Assembly (NCBI GenBank): GCA_944385625.1
Contig: CALWXZ010000004.1
Location: forward strand, 1-61,098
Reading direction: 5' to 3'
Source: an uncultured Flavonifractor sp.
GTDB taxonomy: Bacteria; Bacillota; Clostridia; Oscillospirales; Oscillospiraceae
DNA: 61,098 nt
Shown here: positions 43,004-51,444 of the stretch, piece after piece
How the letters are laid out: each line of letters begins with the position of its first letter
Numbering within the stretch: the first letter of the stretch is position 1
Notes under the pieces: model-generated
Seen by the model: the letters and a program-made list of their open reading frames with translations, nothing else
Database searches by the model: none
What the model was told of the DNA's origin: nothing
Translations under genes and position numbers: made by a program

Positions 43004-43558
43004 TTATGAACTGCACCGCCTGCAAAAACAGGTCTCCTCATGGGAATTGATTACACCCACCGCCTGCAAATAGGAATAGATGATAACACTCCCCACAAAC
43101 TTCATGCCCCGCTCTTTCAGATCCTTGGAAACGGCATCCGACAGCGGGGAGCTGACCTTGCCCGTCTCACAGATCACTTTTCCCTCCGTCCAGTGCCAGA
43201 GGTAGCGGTCAAAGCTCCCCCACTCCCGCTGGATCACGCGAAAGATCCGGGCGTTATTTACGGCGGCCCTGATTTTCAGTCTGTTCCGGACGATACCGGA
43301 ATCCTGCTCCAGCGCAGCCAGCTTTTCATCCCCGTATTCGCAGACCTTCTCCAGGTCAAAGCCATCAAAGGCCCGGCGGAAAGCCTCCCGCTTGTTGAGG
43401 ATGCACGCCCAGGAAAGTCCCGCCTGAAAGCTCTCCAAAATCAACATTTCAAATAACTTGGGGTCATCATGGACGGGGATGCCCCACTCCTCATCGTGGT
43501 ACCGGGCATAAAGCCCACGGTCGGATTTGACCCAACTGCATCTGACCCTTTCCGTCAT
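43004..43558 (-). CDS. tag: DNA-3-methyladenine glycosylase I
   Basis: 184 residues. Tag hallmarks: RCSWVKSD, YHDEEWGIPVHDD, ESFQAGLSWACILNKREAFRRAF and the C-terminal zinc ligands of HEETCFCRRC. It excises 3-methyladenine from alkylated DNA. It is a single gene between converging surface-protein and divergent sigma-factor transcription units. Confidence 0.95.
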   Translation of the reverse strand: MTERVRCSWVKSDRGLYARYHDEEWGIPVHDDPKLFEMLILESFQAGLSWACILNKREAFRRAFDGFDLEKVCEYGDEKLAALEQDSGIVRNRLKIRAAVNNARIFRVIQREWGSFDRYLWHWTEGKVICETGKVSSPLSDAVSKDLKERGMKFVGSVIIYSYLQAVGVINSHEETCFCRRCSS

Positions 43559-43571
43559 GGTTTGCTCCCCC

Positions 43572-43600
43572 TTGCTGCCGCTCCCAACCGATGCTATACT
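43572..43600 (+). promoter_or_regulatory. Promoter candidate for the sigma-sensor fusion gene
   Basis: TTGCTG (43572-43577), 17 bases, TATACT (43595-43600). The leader of about 210 bases contains a C9 run, a 9-bp inverted repeat CGCCTCCAT / ATGGAGGCG (43662-43706) and a REP-like hairpin. Confidence 0.5.
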
Positions 43601-43753
43601 AAATAAAACTACTTTTAACCAAACTTTTCCCCCCCCCTTTTTTCTACGCGGATAAAACCTTCGCCTCCATTCTCGTGACTACTTAGTGGAATCAAAGATG
43701 GAGGCGATTGGCCGTGACCTTATTTGAATGGGTCCGTGAATGCCTGCGGTGGA

Positions 43754-43775
43754 ACGCGGCCCGAGCCGCCCCTAA
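43754..43775 (-). repeat. Degenerate REP-like hairpin
   Basis: On the minus strand TTAGGGGCGGCTCGGGCCGC resembles the first part of the GTAG-hairpin elements at 342 and 500, with a GCGGC/GCCGC stem. The GTAG is changed to TTAG. It is a weak match in the leader of the sigma-sensor gene. Confidence 0.35.
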
Positions 43776-43816
43776 CTGCAGAAAACAAGTAGAAACTGTC
43801 ATGGAGGAACAAACGG

Positions 43817-45754
43817 ATGGAACGGACACAGATTGCAGCGCTAGTGCAGAAGGCCCGGGCGGGCGATAAAGCGGCCATGTCCAGCCTGTTGGAGACGGCC
43901 TACGGCTCGGTGATCTTCCAGTGCCGGAAGATCATGCAGCATCCCGAGGACGCCGAGGATATGGCCCAGGAGGTGGTTCTGACCATCTACCAAAACCTAG
44001 GGAAACTCCAGGACCCGGAAAAATTCCTGGGCTGGTCCAATCGCATCGCCGCCCATATGTGCCTCAACCAGAAGCAGCGCCACCCCAAGGACCTTCAATT
44101 TCTGGAGGACGAAAACGGCCGAAGTTTTCTGGACACCATCGAGGACGCCGACCAGCAGCACGTTCCCGACGCGGTCCTGGACAACGAGGAGACAAAGAAA
44201 ATGGTGGTGGACCTAATCGACGCCCTGCCCGAGGCCCAGCGGACCGCCGTCTACCTCTATTACTATTCGGAAATGAGCGTCCGGGAGATTGCCGCCCTGA
44301 CCGGTGTGTCAGAGAACACCGTTAAAAGCCGCCTCAACTACGGGCGCAAGGCCCTCAAGGACGGCTTCCTGGGCTATGAAAAGGACGGCGTCAAGCTCTA
44401 CAGCTTCTCTCCGCTGCCCTTCCTGCTGCTGCTGCTCCGCGGCGCCGCCGAATCCCAGGCCGATCCGGCCGCTGCGGCGGCCGCGGTTGGCTCCCTTCTC
44501 ACCAGCAGCGGAGCCGCTACCGCCGGCGCAGGCGAAGTTGCCGGTGCGTCCGGTGCCGCGGCGGGCGGAGCGGGTACTGCCGCCGGAACGGCCGCAGCCG
44601 CTGGCGGCGGGATTCTAAGCGCCGTCAGCGCCAAAGTGGTGGCTGCCATTCTGGCCGGAGCGGTGGCGGTGGGCGGCGTCACCGCCGGTGTATCCACCCT
44701 TTTGAATGGAAAAGCAGACACACCGGGAGCCACGGACGGGTCGGGTCCGCTGGCCTCCTACACCATGCGGCGCACCACCGTACTGGAACAAGAGGCCGGG
44801 TTAATCGGCATTGTGCTGGAGACCCCTCTGTTTGACGAGGTCAGCCAGGGCTACCGGGAGATCAACGCCTATTTTGACCCCATCCACGCTGCCTTCAATC
44901 CGGAGGAGAACTCCAATGTTGCCGCCATGCTGTCCATCTACCAGGGCGGCGGAGACGCCGCAGAATATATTGCCCGGTACGATGTGTCCTATCAGGATGC
45001 GTCCTATGTCAGTATGCGTCTGCGGGAATCCATCTGGCCCACGGAGACCTTTCCTACGAGCGATCGGACCAGCTTTACCTTCGATACCCGGACCGGGCAG
45101 CTGCTGGAACTGACCGACCTGTATGAGGGCAGCGAGGAGGAGATTGCCGCCCAGATGGCCCAGCTGATCCGGGAGTATGGTTACGGCCGGTATCTGAACA
45201 GCGACAACTACCCCACGGCCCGCGACGGCTTTGTCCTCTCTTCTCAAACCACGGGGGAAACGACGGCGTACGCTCACCTGGCATTTCAGGAGGGACAGCC
45301 TGTATACTGGTGGCACCTTGACGACACGGTAGATGACGTATGTATTCCTCTGCCGGCGACCCTGCCGGAGGCTGCGGACACCGAGATACCGGCGGACGAG
45401 GGCAGGCTGCCATCCTACACGGCCCACCGGACGGAACTTGACACGGGGCGCAGCAACATCCAGATGTCCATTGAAACGCCGGTCTTTGACTCCGACGCGG
45501 AGGGCTATCAGGCCATCAACGCCTTCTGGGAGGAGGCCCACCGGGAATATGTGGAGGATGAGTATTACACCATCCTTGGCCAGCTAATCTTCCGGGGCGG
45601 CGGCTACGCCCACACCAGCTTCGAGGTGACGGAGCAGACGGAGGACCGGGTTGTGATCCGCCTGATCGGCCGGATCAAGGCCGGAAATGACCTGTCTGAA
45701 CCGGTCACCGAATACGTCTTTGACGCCCAAACCGGAGAATTGCTGAGCGGCTGA
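43817..45754 (+). CDS. ECF sigma factor fused to a transmembrane segment and extracellular RsiV/DUF3298-like sensor repeats
   Basis: 645 residues. Residues 1-185 form an ECF sigma factor: region 2 with DAEDMAQEVVLTIYQNLGKLQDPEKFLGW, and region 4 with LPEAQRTAVYLYYYSEMSVREIAALTGVSENTVKSR. An Ala/Gly-rich linker (about 215-270) leads to one clear membrane segment at 274-296 (VVAAILAGAVAVGGV...). The outer part holds two related units, starting SYTMRRTTVLEQEAG (about 315) and SYTAHRTELDTGRSN (about 535), each with ETPxFDxxxxGYxxINAxx, the pattern of DUF3298/RsiV anti-sigma ectodomains. So sigma, membrane anchor and sensor are one polypeptide; activity would need proteolytic release. GGAGGA precedes the ATG. 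No separate anti-sigma gene is adjacent. Confidence 0.85.
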   Translation: MERTQIAALVQKARAGDKAAMSSLLETAYGSVIFQCRKIMQHPEDAEDMAQEVVLTIYQNLGKLQDPEKFLGWSNRIAAHMCLNQKQRHPKDLQFLEDENGRSFLDTIEDADQQHVPDAVLDNEETKKMVVDLIDALPEAQRTAVYLYYYSEMSVREIAALTGVSENTVKSRLNYGRKALKDGFLGYEKDGVKLYSFSPLPFLLLLLRGAAESQADPAAAAAAVGSLLTSSGAATAGAGEVAGASGAAAGGAGTAAGTAAAAGGGILSAVSAKVVAAILAGAVAVGGVTAGVSTLLNGKADTPGATDGSGPLASYTMRRTTVLEQEAGLIGIVLETPLFDEVSQGYREINAYFDPIHAAFNPEENSNVAAMLSIYQGGGDAAEYIARYDVSYQDASYVSMRLRESIWPTETFPTSDRTSFTFDTRTGQLLELTDLYEGSEEEIAAQMAQLIREYGYGRYLNSDNYPTARDGFVLSSQTTGETTAYAHLAFQEGQPVYWWHLDDTVDDVCIPLPATLPEAADTEIPADEGRLPSYTAHRTELDTGRSNIQMSIETPVFDSDAEGYQAINAFWEEAHREYVEDEYYTILGQLIFRGGGYAHTSFEVTEQTEDRVVIRLIGRIKAGNDLSEPVTEYVFDAQTGELLSG

Positions 45755-45824
45755 ATGTTGTGAGCGTTTGTATCCGTATTTTACCCGACCAGCTGTATCA
45801 GCGGGGATAGCTGGTAAAAACCCC

Positions 45825-47717
45825 TCAGTCAAATTTCCGGTCATAGAGCAGCGCGGCAATGAGCACCACAAAACAGGACCCGGCGTTGTGTACCAGCGCC
45901 CCGGTGGTGGGGGTAAGTACCTCCAGCAGCGAAAGGACAATGGCCACAAAGTTGATACACATGGACAGGGTGATGCTGGCCTTGATGGTTTTCACCGTGG
46001 CGTCGGACAGCCGCTTGAGATAGGGGATTGCGGACAGGTCGTCGCGGATGAGGGCCACCTCCGCCGCATCCACCGCAATGTCGCTGCCCATGCCACCCAT
46101 AGCCACGCTGACGTCGGCGCTCTTCAGCGCGGGGGCGTCGTTGACCCCGTCGCCGATCATACAGACCCTGTGGCCCTGCCCCTGGAGCGCCCGGATGTAC
46201 GCCACCTTCTCTCCCGGCAGCAGCCCGGAGCGGACCTCACCAATGCCCGCCTGCTGGGCAAAATAGCGGGCGGCAGTTTCGTGGTCGCCGGTGAGCAGCA
46301 CGGTACTTACGCCCATATCGGCCAGGTGGGCGGACATGGCCCCGGCCTCCGGCCGCAGCACATCGGACAGGGCAATGATCCCCAGGCACCGCCCGTCCTC
46401 CGCCACCAGGATGGACGCCTTGCCCTGCCGGCGCAGCGCCCCAAGCCGCTCCGCTCCGGCGCCCTCCAGGGCGATCCCCCAGGCCCGGAGGAAGTCCTCG
46501 CTGCCGCACGCCAGACTTCTCCCCGCCACCCGGGCGGCAATCCCCCGGCCGGCGGTCATTTCAAAGTCCGTACACTCCAAAATGGGGACTGTTCTCTCTC
46601 TGGCGCAGTCCACAACGGCCCGCCCCAGGGGGTGTTCGCTTCTCGCCTCAGCTGAGGCGGCCAGGGAGAGCAGCCCCGCCTCGTCCAGTTCCTGGACAAG
46701 GGGGATCACATCGCATACCTCCAGCCGGCCGCAGGTAAGGGTGCCCGTCTTGTCAAAGGCGATAACATCCACCCTGCCCATCTTTTCCAGGGCCTGGCCG
46801 GATTTGATAATGACGCCGTGCCTGGTGGCCTGACCGATGGCCGCCATGACGGCGGTGGGGGTGGCCAGCACCAGGGCGCAGGGGCAAAAGACCACCAGCA
46901 CCGTCACCGCCGTGACCATGTTGCCGGAGAAGACATAGGCCAGAATGGCAATGAGCAGGGCCAGCGGTACCAGCCAGCTGGCCGCCCGGTCGGCAATGCG
47001 CTGTATGGGCGCCTGCCTGTTTTCCGCCTCCTGTACCATACGGATCAGTTTGTGCAGGGAGCTGTCCTCCCCCACCTTGGTGGCTATCATATCGAAGGAC
47101 CCGAACCGGTTGATGGTGCCGCAGAACACCGCCTCACCCACCCCCTTGTCCACCGGCAAAGACTCCCCGGTCATGATGGACTGGTCCACCGAAGTTTCCC
47201 CATTTACGATGGTCCCGTCCACCGGGACGGTCTCGCCCGGCCGGACCCGAAGCAGATCTCCCCGCCGGATCTCCTCCGCCAAAATCACTTCCTCCCCGCC
47301 ATCGGTCAGCCGCCGCCCCTTGACCGGCGCCAGGCGGAGCAACTGCCTGAGTCCCTTCTTGGCCCGGTTGGTGGTGGCCTCCTCCAGCAGCGCGCCGATG
47401 GCCATGATAAAGGCCACCTCCCCCGCGGCAAACAGGTCCCCGATGGCAATGGCGGCTACCATGGCGATGGAGATGAGCAGCGCCGAGGAGATCTTGCTGA
47501 TCCCCGGGTTGTGAACAATCCGCCACAGGGCCAGATAAAGTAGGGGTATTCCACTGATGAACACAGTCACCCAGGCCGGATCGAAGGGCAACAGCCTCAG
47601 ATGGGAGCCGCCCCCCAACTCCCCCATCAGGTGGGGCACCAGATCAAACAGCAGAAAGATCCCCGCCACAATGGTCATGGGCAGCCCGGCAAGAAAATCA
47701 CTGCATCTTTTGAGCAT
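45825..47717 (-). CDS. Heavy-metal-translocating P1B-type ATPase
   Basis: 630 residues from the ATG at 47717 (GGAGGG upstream). P-type hallmarks: actuator IMTGESLPVDKG, the membrane metal site FCPCALVLATPTAV, phosphorylation loop FDKTGTLTCG and hinge MIGDGVNDAPALKSADV. The CPC motif and lack of an N-terminal metal-binding domain fit a Zn/Cd/Co or Cu/Ag exporter; the C-terminal MCINFVAIVLSLLEVLTPTTGALVHN resembles ZntA/HMA-type pumps. It is divergent from a TetR regulator, with an inverted repeat between them. Confidence 0.92.
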   Translation of the reverse strand: MLKRCSDFLAGLPMTIVAGIFLLFDLVPHLMGELGGGSHLRLLPFDPAWVTVFISGIPLLYLALWRIVHNPGISKISSALLISIAMVAAIAIGDLFAAGEVAFIMAIGALLEEATTNRAKKGLRQLLRLAPVKGRRLTDGGEEVILAEEIRRGDLLRVRPGETVPVDGTIVNGETSVDQSIMTGESLPVDKGVGEAVFCGTINRFGSFDMIATKVGEDSSLHKLIRMVQEAENRQAPIQRIADRAASWLVPLALLIAILAYVFSGNMVTAVTVLVVFCPCALVLATPTAVMAAIGQATRHGVIIKSGQALEKMGRVDVIAFDKTGTLTCGRLEVCDVIPLVQELDEAGLLSLAASAEARSEHPLGRAVVDCARERTVPILECTDFEMTAGRGIAARVAGRSLACGSEDFLRAWGIALEGAGAERLGALRRQGKASILVAEDGRCLGIIALSDVLRPEAGAMSAHLADMGVSTVLLTGDHETAARYFAQQAGIGEVRSGLLPGEKVAYIRALQGQGHRVCMIGDGVNDAPALKSADVSVAMGGMGSDIAVDAAEVALIRDDLSAIPYLKRLSDATVKTIKASITLSMCINFVAIVLSLLEVLTPTTGALVHNAGSCFVVLIAALLYDRKFD

Positions 47718-47772
47718 CCCAAATCCCTCCCCCTCTTGACAGCACACGCCATCTTCCGTACACTGAATAAGA

Positions 47773-47793
47773 TAACAAACACCTTGTTCGTTT
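47773..47793. promoter_or_regulatory. Candidate operator between the ATPase and TetR genes
   Basis: AACAAACACCTTGTTCGTT is an imperfect inverted repeat (AAC(A/G)AAC arms) located in the divergent region, a plausible TetR binding site controlling both genes. Confidence 0.4.
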
Positions 47794-47890
47794 TTATTGT
47801 ACCCAGGTGGGGATGGTGAAGCAAGGGATGATTGGCCTCCCATGTTCCCTACCGAACATTTCATGAAACTTGTACGGGAGGGAAGTGCCT

Positions 47891-48454
47891 GTGGACCGCC
47901 GGCAGCAAAAGACCAGGACCGCCATTTTTTCCGCCTTTACGGCGCTCCTGGCGGAGAAATCCTACCATAAAATCACGGTGCAGGAGATCATTGACGCCGC
48001 CAACGTGGGGCGCACTACTTTCTACGCCCACTTTGCGGCCAAGGATGACCTGCTCCAGGCGTTGTGCCAGGAGCTGTTCGGCCATATTGTGGGCAGCGCT
48101 CTGGATCGCACCCACACCCACGGGCTTTACTCGGACGGCAGCGCCCCGGAGTCGGTGTTCTGCCATCTGTTGCAGCACCTGCGGGAAAACGACAACAATA
48201 TCCTGGGTCTGCTCGCCTGTCAGAGCAGCGAGATTTTTCTGCGCTACTTCAAAAACAGTCTGAACGAGCTGGTGCGCACCCAGCTTGTGGAGCGGCGGGG
48301 GGCAGCGCAACTCCCGCTCCCCCAGGACTTCCTTATCAACCATATCTCCGGCAGCTTTGTGGAGATGGTGCTGTGGTGGATCAAGGGCAGAATGAAGCAG
48401 ACCCCGGAGGAGCTGGACGGATATTTCCGTGCGGTGATTGAGCCGGTTTTGTAA
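47891..48454 (+). CDS. TetR/AcrR-family transcriptional regulator
   Basis: 187 residues from the GTG at 47891, which has GGGAGG nine bases upstream; a TTG at 47870 would overlap that site. The N-terminal helix-turn-helix is TVQEIIDAANVGRTTFYAHFAAKDDLL, and the C-terminal domain resembles the TetR_C33-like group that often pairs with efflux systems. It is divergent from the P1B-ATPase and probably represses it, although TetR proteins usually sense organic ligands rather than metals. Confidence 0.9.
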   Translation: MDRRQQKTRTAIFSAFTALLAEKSYHKITVQEIIDAANVGRTTFYAHFAAKDDLLQALCQELFGHIVGSALDRTHTHGLYSDGSAPESVFCHLLQHLRENDNNILGLLACQSSEIFLRYFKNSLNELVRTQLVERRGAAQLPLPQDFLINHISGSFVEMVLWWIKGRMKQTPEELDGYFRAVIEPVL

Positions 48455-48473
48455 AAGCTGTGACGCCGCCCTT

Positions 48474-49067
48474 TTAAAAGGCCGCGGCGCCCAGGTCCAG
48501 CTTGTCCCGCTCGGTGATAGGCCGCAGCGGCCTGCACGGGACGCCCGCCGCCACCACGCCTGCCGGGATATCGCGGGTGACCACGCTGCCCGCCCCAATC
48601 ACGGAGCCCCGCCCTATGGTCACCCCACCGCATATGACGGCGTTGGCCCCCACCCACACATCGTCCTCTAGTGTCACGGGGGCCGAGGCGGTGATGGAAG
48701 CGCCCCGCTGCTGGGGATCAATGGCGTGACTGACACAGCTGATGCACACCCCGGGGGCGATAAATACGGTGGCCCCGATATGCACCGGCGAAGTGTCCAA
48801 AATGGTGCAGTTATAGTTCATCAGCACAAACCCGTGGGTGTGGATATTAAAGCCATAGTCGCATCGAAACCCGGGCTGCACCACAGTGAGGGGGTGGCAG
48901 GTTCCAAACAGCTCTTGCAGGATCTCCTTTCGCCGCTCCTCCTGATCCGGGGCCAGCTGATTGTACTCCCAGCACAGCCGGTTGGCATTCTCCTTTAGGC
49001 TCTGGGGCAGGTGCAGATTGACGCCGAAATAGGGCGCATCCCCTTTCAAAATCTCCTGAAATTCCAT
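48474..49067 (-). CDS. Sugar/maltose O-acetyltransferase (NodL/LacA family)
   Basis: 197 residues. After an N-terminal helical cap (NANRLCWEYNQLAP) comes a left-handed beta-helix of hexapeptide repeats (FRCDYGFNIHTHGFVLMNYNCTILD ... VWVGANAVICGGVTIGRGSVIGAGSVVTRDIP). The catalytic histidine is in CVSHAIDPQQR. It acetylates a sugar hydroxyl with acetyl-CoA in the cytosol. It shares a compact divergent promoter region with the flavoprotein gene at 49276 and converges with the TetR gene. Confidence 0.92.
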   Translation of the reverse strand: MEFQEILKGDAPYFGVNLHLPQSLKENANRLCWEYNQLAPDQEERRKEILQELFGTCHPLTVVQPGFRCDYGFNIHTHGFVLMNYNCTILDTSPVHIGATVFIAPGVCISCVSHAIDPQQRGASITASAPVTLEDDVWVGANAVICGGVTIGRGSVIGAGSVVTRDIPAGVVAAGVPCRPLRPITERDKLDLGAAAF

Positions 49068-49123
49068 ATAAGTCCACCTTTCCTTCCTGCGGTCCGGCTG
49101 TCCGGCCCGTAATGATTGCTGCT

Positions 49124-49152
49124 ATGGTAACACCTGCCGCCCACCCTGTCAA
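49124..49152 (-). promoter_or_regulatory. Promoter for the O-acetyltransferase
   Basis: TTGACA (49147-49152), 17 bases, TACCAT (49124-49129) on the minus strand. Confidence 0.65.
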
Positions 49153-49169
49153 CGGCGGCCACCGCGTCA

Positions 49170-49198
49170 TTGACTGCGGCGGCGGTCCGCCGTATAAT
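49170..49198 (+). promoter_or_regulatory. Promoter for the flavoprotein / EFR1 pair
   Basis: TTGACT (49170-49175), 17 bases, perfect TATAAT (49193-49198), about 78 bp before the start at 49276. Confidence 0.8.
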
Positions 49199-49275
49199 AA
49201 TTTCAATCAGACCGGGCAGGCACGCCGAGGGGGCCCCTGGATACGCCCTGCCGCTGAGGAAATGGGAGGAAGAGC

Positions 49276-50631
49276 ATGAACATTCTTGTTTTAAACGCCA
49301 GCCCCAAGGGGAAGAATTCCACTACCGTCCACACCGCTTTGTATTTGCAGGCCCTCCACCCGGAGCACACATTTACCTTCCTGCCGGTGGGCCAGCGCAT
49401 CAAGGCCTGTGAGAAGGATTTCTCCCCGGTGCGGACCGCCCTGGAGCAGGCCGAGCTGGTGCTGTTCTGTTATCCGGTGTACACCTTTATCGCCCCCTAT
49501 CAGCTCCACCGGCTGATTGAGCTCATCAAGGCCGACGGGGTGGATCTGTCCGGCAAGTTCGCCTCCCAGATCACCACCTCCAAGCACTTCTACGACGTGA
49601 CCGCCCACCGCTATGTGGAGGAGAACTGCTTTGATCTGGGGATGAAGGTAATCCGCGGGCTTTCGGCTGACATGGAAGATCTGCTCAGCGAACAGGGGCA
49701 AAAGGACGCCCGTATGTTTTTTGACCAGCTGATCTTCTCCTGTACCCACGGTCTCTTCGTCACTCCACCGGTGAAGGCTCCCGCCCGGGAGAAGACCGTC
49801 TACCAGCCCGTACTCCCCTCCGGCCCCAAGGCCAAGGCCAAGGATGTGGTCATCGTCACCAACTGCGCCCCGGAGGATGAAAATCTGGCCAACATGATCG
49901 CCGACTTCCGGGCCGCGCTGCCCTACGAGAGCCGGGTGGTCAACCTGCGGGAATTCCCCTTCGGCGGCGGGTGTCTGGGCTGCTTCGGCTGCGCCATCAC
50001 CGGCAAATGCGTATATAAGGACGGCTTTGACGCCTTCCTGCGGGAGACTATCCAGACCGCCCAGGGCTTTGTGTACGCCTTTACCATCTCCGACCACTAC
50101 ACCCACTCCAGCTTTAAATGCTTTGACGACCGGCAGTTCTGCAACGGCCACCGCACCGTCACCCACGGCACCCCCATCGCCTACCTCATCAGCGGCGATT
50201 ACCGGTACGAGCCCAACCTGCGGATGATCGTGGAGGGTCGGGCCGAGGTGGGGGGCAACTATCTGTGCGGCGTGGCCACCGACGAGGGGGACACGGCGGC
50301 CGATATCCGCGGCCTGGCGGACAACCTGGCCTTTGCCATGGAGCGGGGGCTCACCCGTCCGGCCAACTTCTACGGCGTGGGCGGCATGAAGATCTTCCGG
50401 GATCTGATCTATGTCATGCAGGGCCTGATGAAGGCCGACCACAAGTTCTATAAGGCCCACGGCATCTACGACTTCCCCCAGAAGCAGCAAAAACGCATCT
50501 GGCAGATGCGCCTGGTGGGGACGCTCATGGCCATCCCGTCGGTACAGAAGAAGGCCAAGGGCAAAATGACCCAGGCCATGATCGCGCCCTATGAAAAGGT
50601 GATCCAGCAGGCCAAGCAGAGGAAGGACTGA
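49276..50631 (+). CDS. Tandem flavodoxin-fold NAD(P)H-dependent oxidoreductase
   Basis: 451 residues with two flavodoxin-like halves: the first opens with LVLNASPKGKNSTTVHT and has CYPVYTFIAPYQLHRL; the second begins near residue 190 (KAKDVVIVTNCAPEDENLANMI) and carries CLGCFGCAITGKCVY, the cysteine cluster of iron-sulfur flavoproteins or NADPH FMN reductases. The first half looks like an FMN-binding domain and the second has lost part of the phosphate loop. It is five bases upstream of an EFR1 gene, so the two probably form an electron-transfer pair. GGGAGGA precedes the ATG. Confidence 0.82.
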   Translation: MNILVLNASPKGKNSTTVHTALYLQALHPEHTFTFLPVGQRIKACEKDFSPVRTALEQAELVLFCYPVYTFIAPYQLHRLIELIKADGVDLSGKFASQITTSKHFYDVTAHRYVEENCFDLGMKVIRGLSADMEDLLSEQGQKDARMFFDQLIFSCTHGLFVTPPVKAPAREKTVYQPVLPSGPKAKAKDVVIVTNCAPEDENLANMIADFRAALPYESRVVNLREFPFGGGCLGCFGCAITGKCVYKDGFDAFLRETIQTAQGFVYAFTISDHYTHSSFKCFDDRQFCNGHRTVTHGTPIAYLISGDYRYEPNLRMIVEGRAEVGGNYLCGVATDEGDTAADIRGLADNLAFAMERGLTRPANFYGVGGMKIFRDLIYVMQGLMKADHKFYKAHGIYDFPQKQQKRIWQMRLVGTLMAIPSVQKKAKGKMTQAMIAPYEKVIQQAKQRKD

Positions 50632-50636
50632 GCACA

Positions 50637-51371
50637 ATGATCTTCTATTTTTCCGGTACGGGAAATTCCAAATGGGCGGCCGAGCAGGTGGCAGCTCTCA
50701 CCGGAGACAGGGCATATGATATCACGCATCTTTCGGAACGGCCCAGCCTCCAGGGCGAAAAGCAGCTGGGGCTGGTGTTTCCCATCTACGCCTGGGGCGT
50801 GCCCGAGCCTATGTTGGATTTTGTAAAGGGGCTTGAAAAGACCTCCGCCTTCACCTTTGCCGTCTGCACCTGTGGGGAGGAGGCCGGTCTGGCCATGAAA
50901 AAGCTGTCCGGGCTCTATCCCCTGGACAGCTGCTACAGTCTGGTTATGCCCAACAACTATATCATCGGCGCTGATGTGGACGACGACGAGACCGCCCGGC
51001 AGAAGATCCGTGCCGCCCGGCAGGACATCCAAACGCTGTCTGGCGAGGTCATCCGGCAGGAGCAGGTCTGCCGGGTACACCAGGGGTCCCTGGCCGGACT
51101 GAAATCCAGCCTGGTCAATTTCGGCTTCAACCGCTTCGCCCGAAGCACCAAGGCCTTTTTCGCCACCGAGGCCTGCATCGGCTGCGGTCTGTGCTCCGCC
51201 CATTGCCCCGCCTCCACCATCTCGCTGGTGGACGGCCGGCCGGTGTGGGGCAAGCGCTGCTATCAATGCCTGCGCTGTATCAACGAATGTCCCCAGCGGG
51301 CCATTCAGTACGGAAAAAGCACGGCAAGCAGGGGCCGCTACACCATTGAGCGCTATTTGACCGAGAACTAA
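50637..51371 (+). CDS. EFR1-type flavodoxin-ferredoxin protein
   Basis: 244 residues. It starts with the family signature IFYFSGTGNSKWAA, the FMN loop; the C-terminus has two 4Fe-4S motifs, CIGCGLCSAHCP and CYQCLRCINECP. Predicted to move electrons between FMN and ferredoxin-type clusters. It starts five bases after the flavoprotein stop and is followed by a strong terminator, closing a two-gene operon. Confidence 0.9.
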   Translation: MIFYFSGTGNSKWAAEQVAALTGDRAYDITHLSERPSLQGEKQLGLVFPIYAWGVPEPMLDFVKGLEKTSAFTFAVCTCGEEAGLAMKKLSGLYPLDSCYSLVMPNNYIIGADVDDDETARQKIRAARQDIQTLSGEVIRQEQVCRVHQGSLAGLKSSLVNFGFNRFARSTKAFFATEACIGCGLCSAHCPASTISLVDGRPVWGKRCYQCLRCINECPQRAIQYGKSTASRGRYTIERYLTEN

Positions 51372-51389
51372 TGGGCACTGCAAGAGCAT

Positions 51390-51426
51390 AAAAATCCGGG
51401 CCAGATGGTTTCTGGCCCGGATTTTT
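51390..51426. terminator. Bidirectional terminator between the EFR1 and CapA genes
   Basis: A perfect 16-bp stem (51390-51405 with 51411-51426), 5-base loop, A5 and T5 at the ends. It serves both convergent transcripts. Confidence 0.9.
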
Positions 51427-51444
51427 CATTTCCTATCAAGCGCT

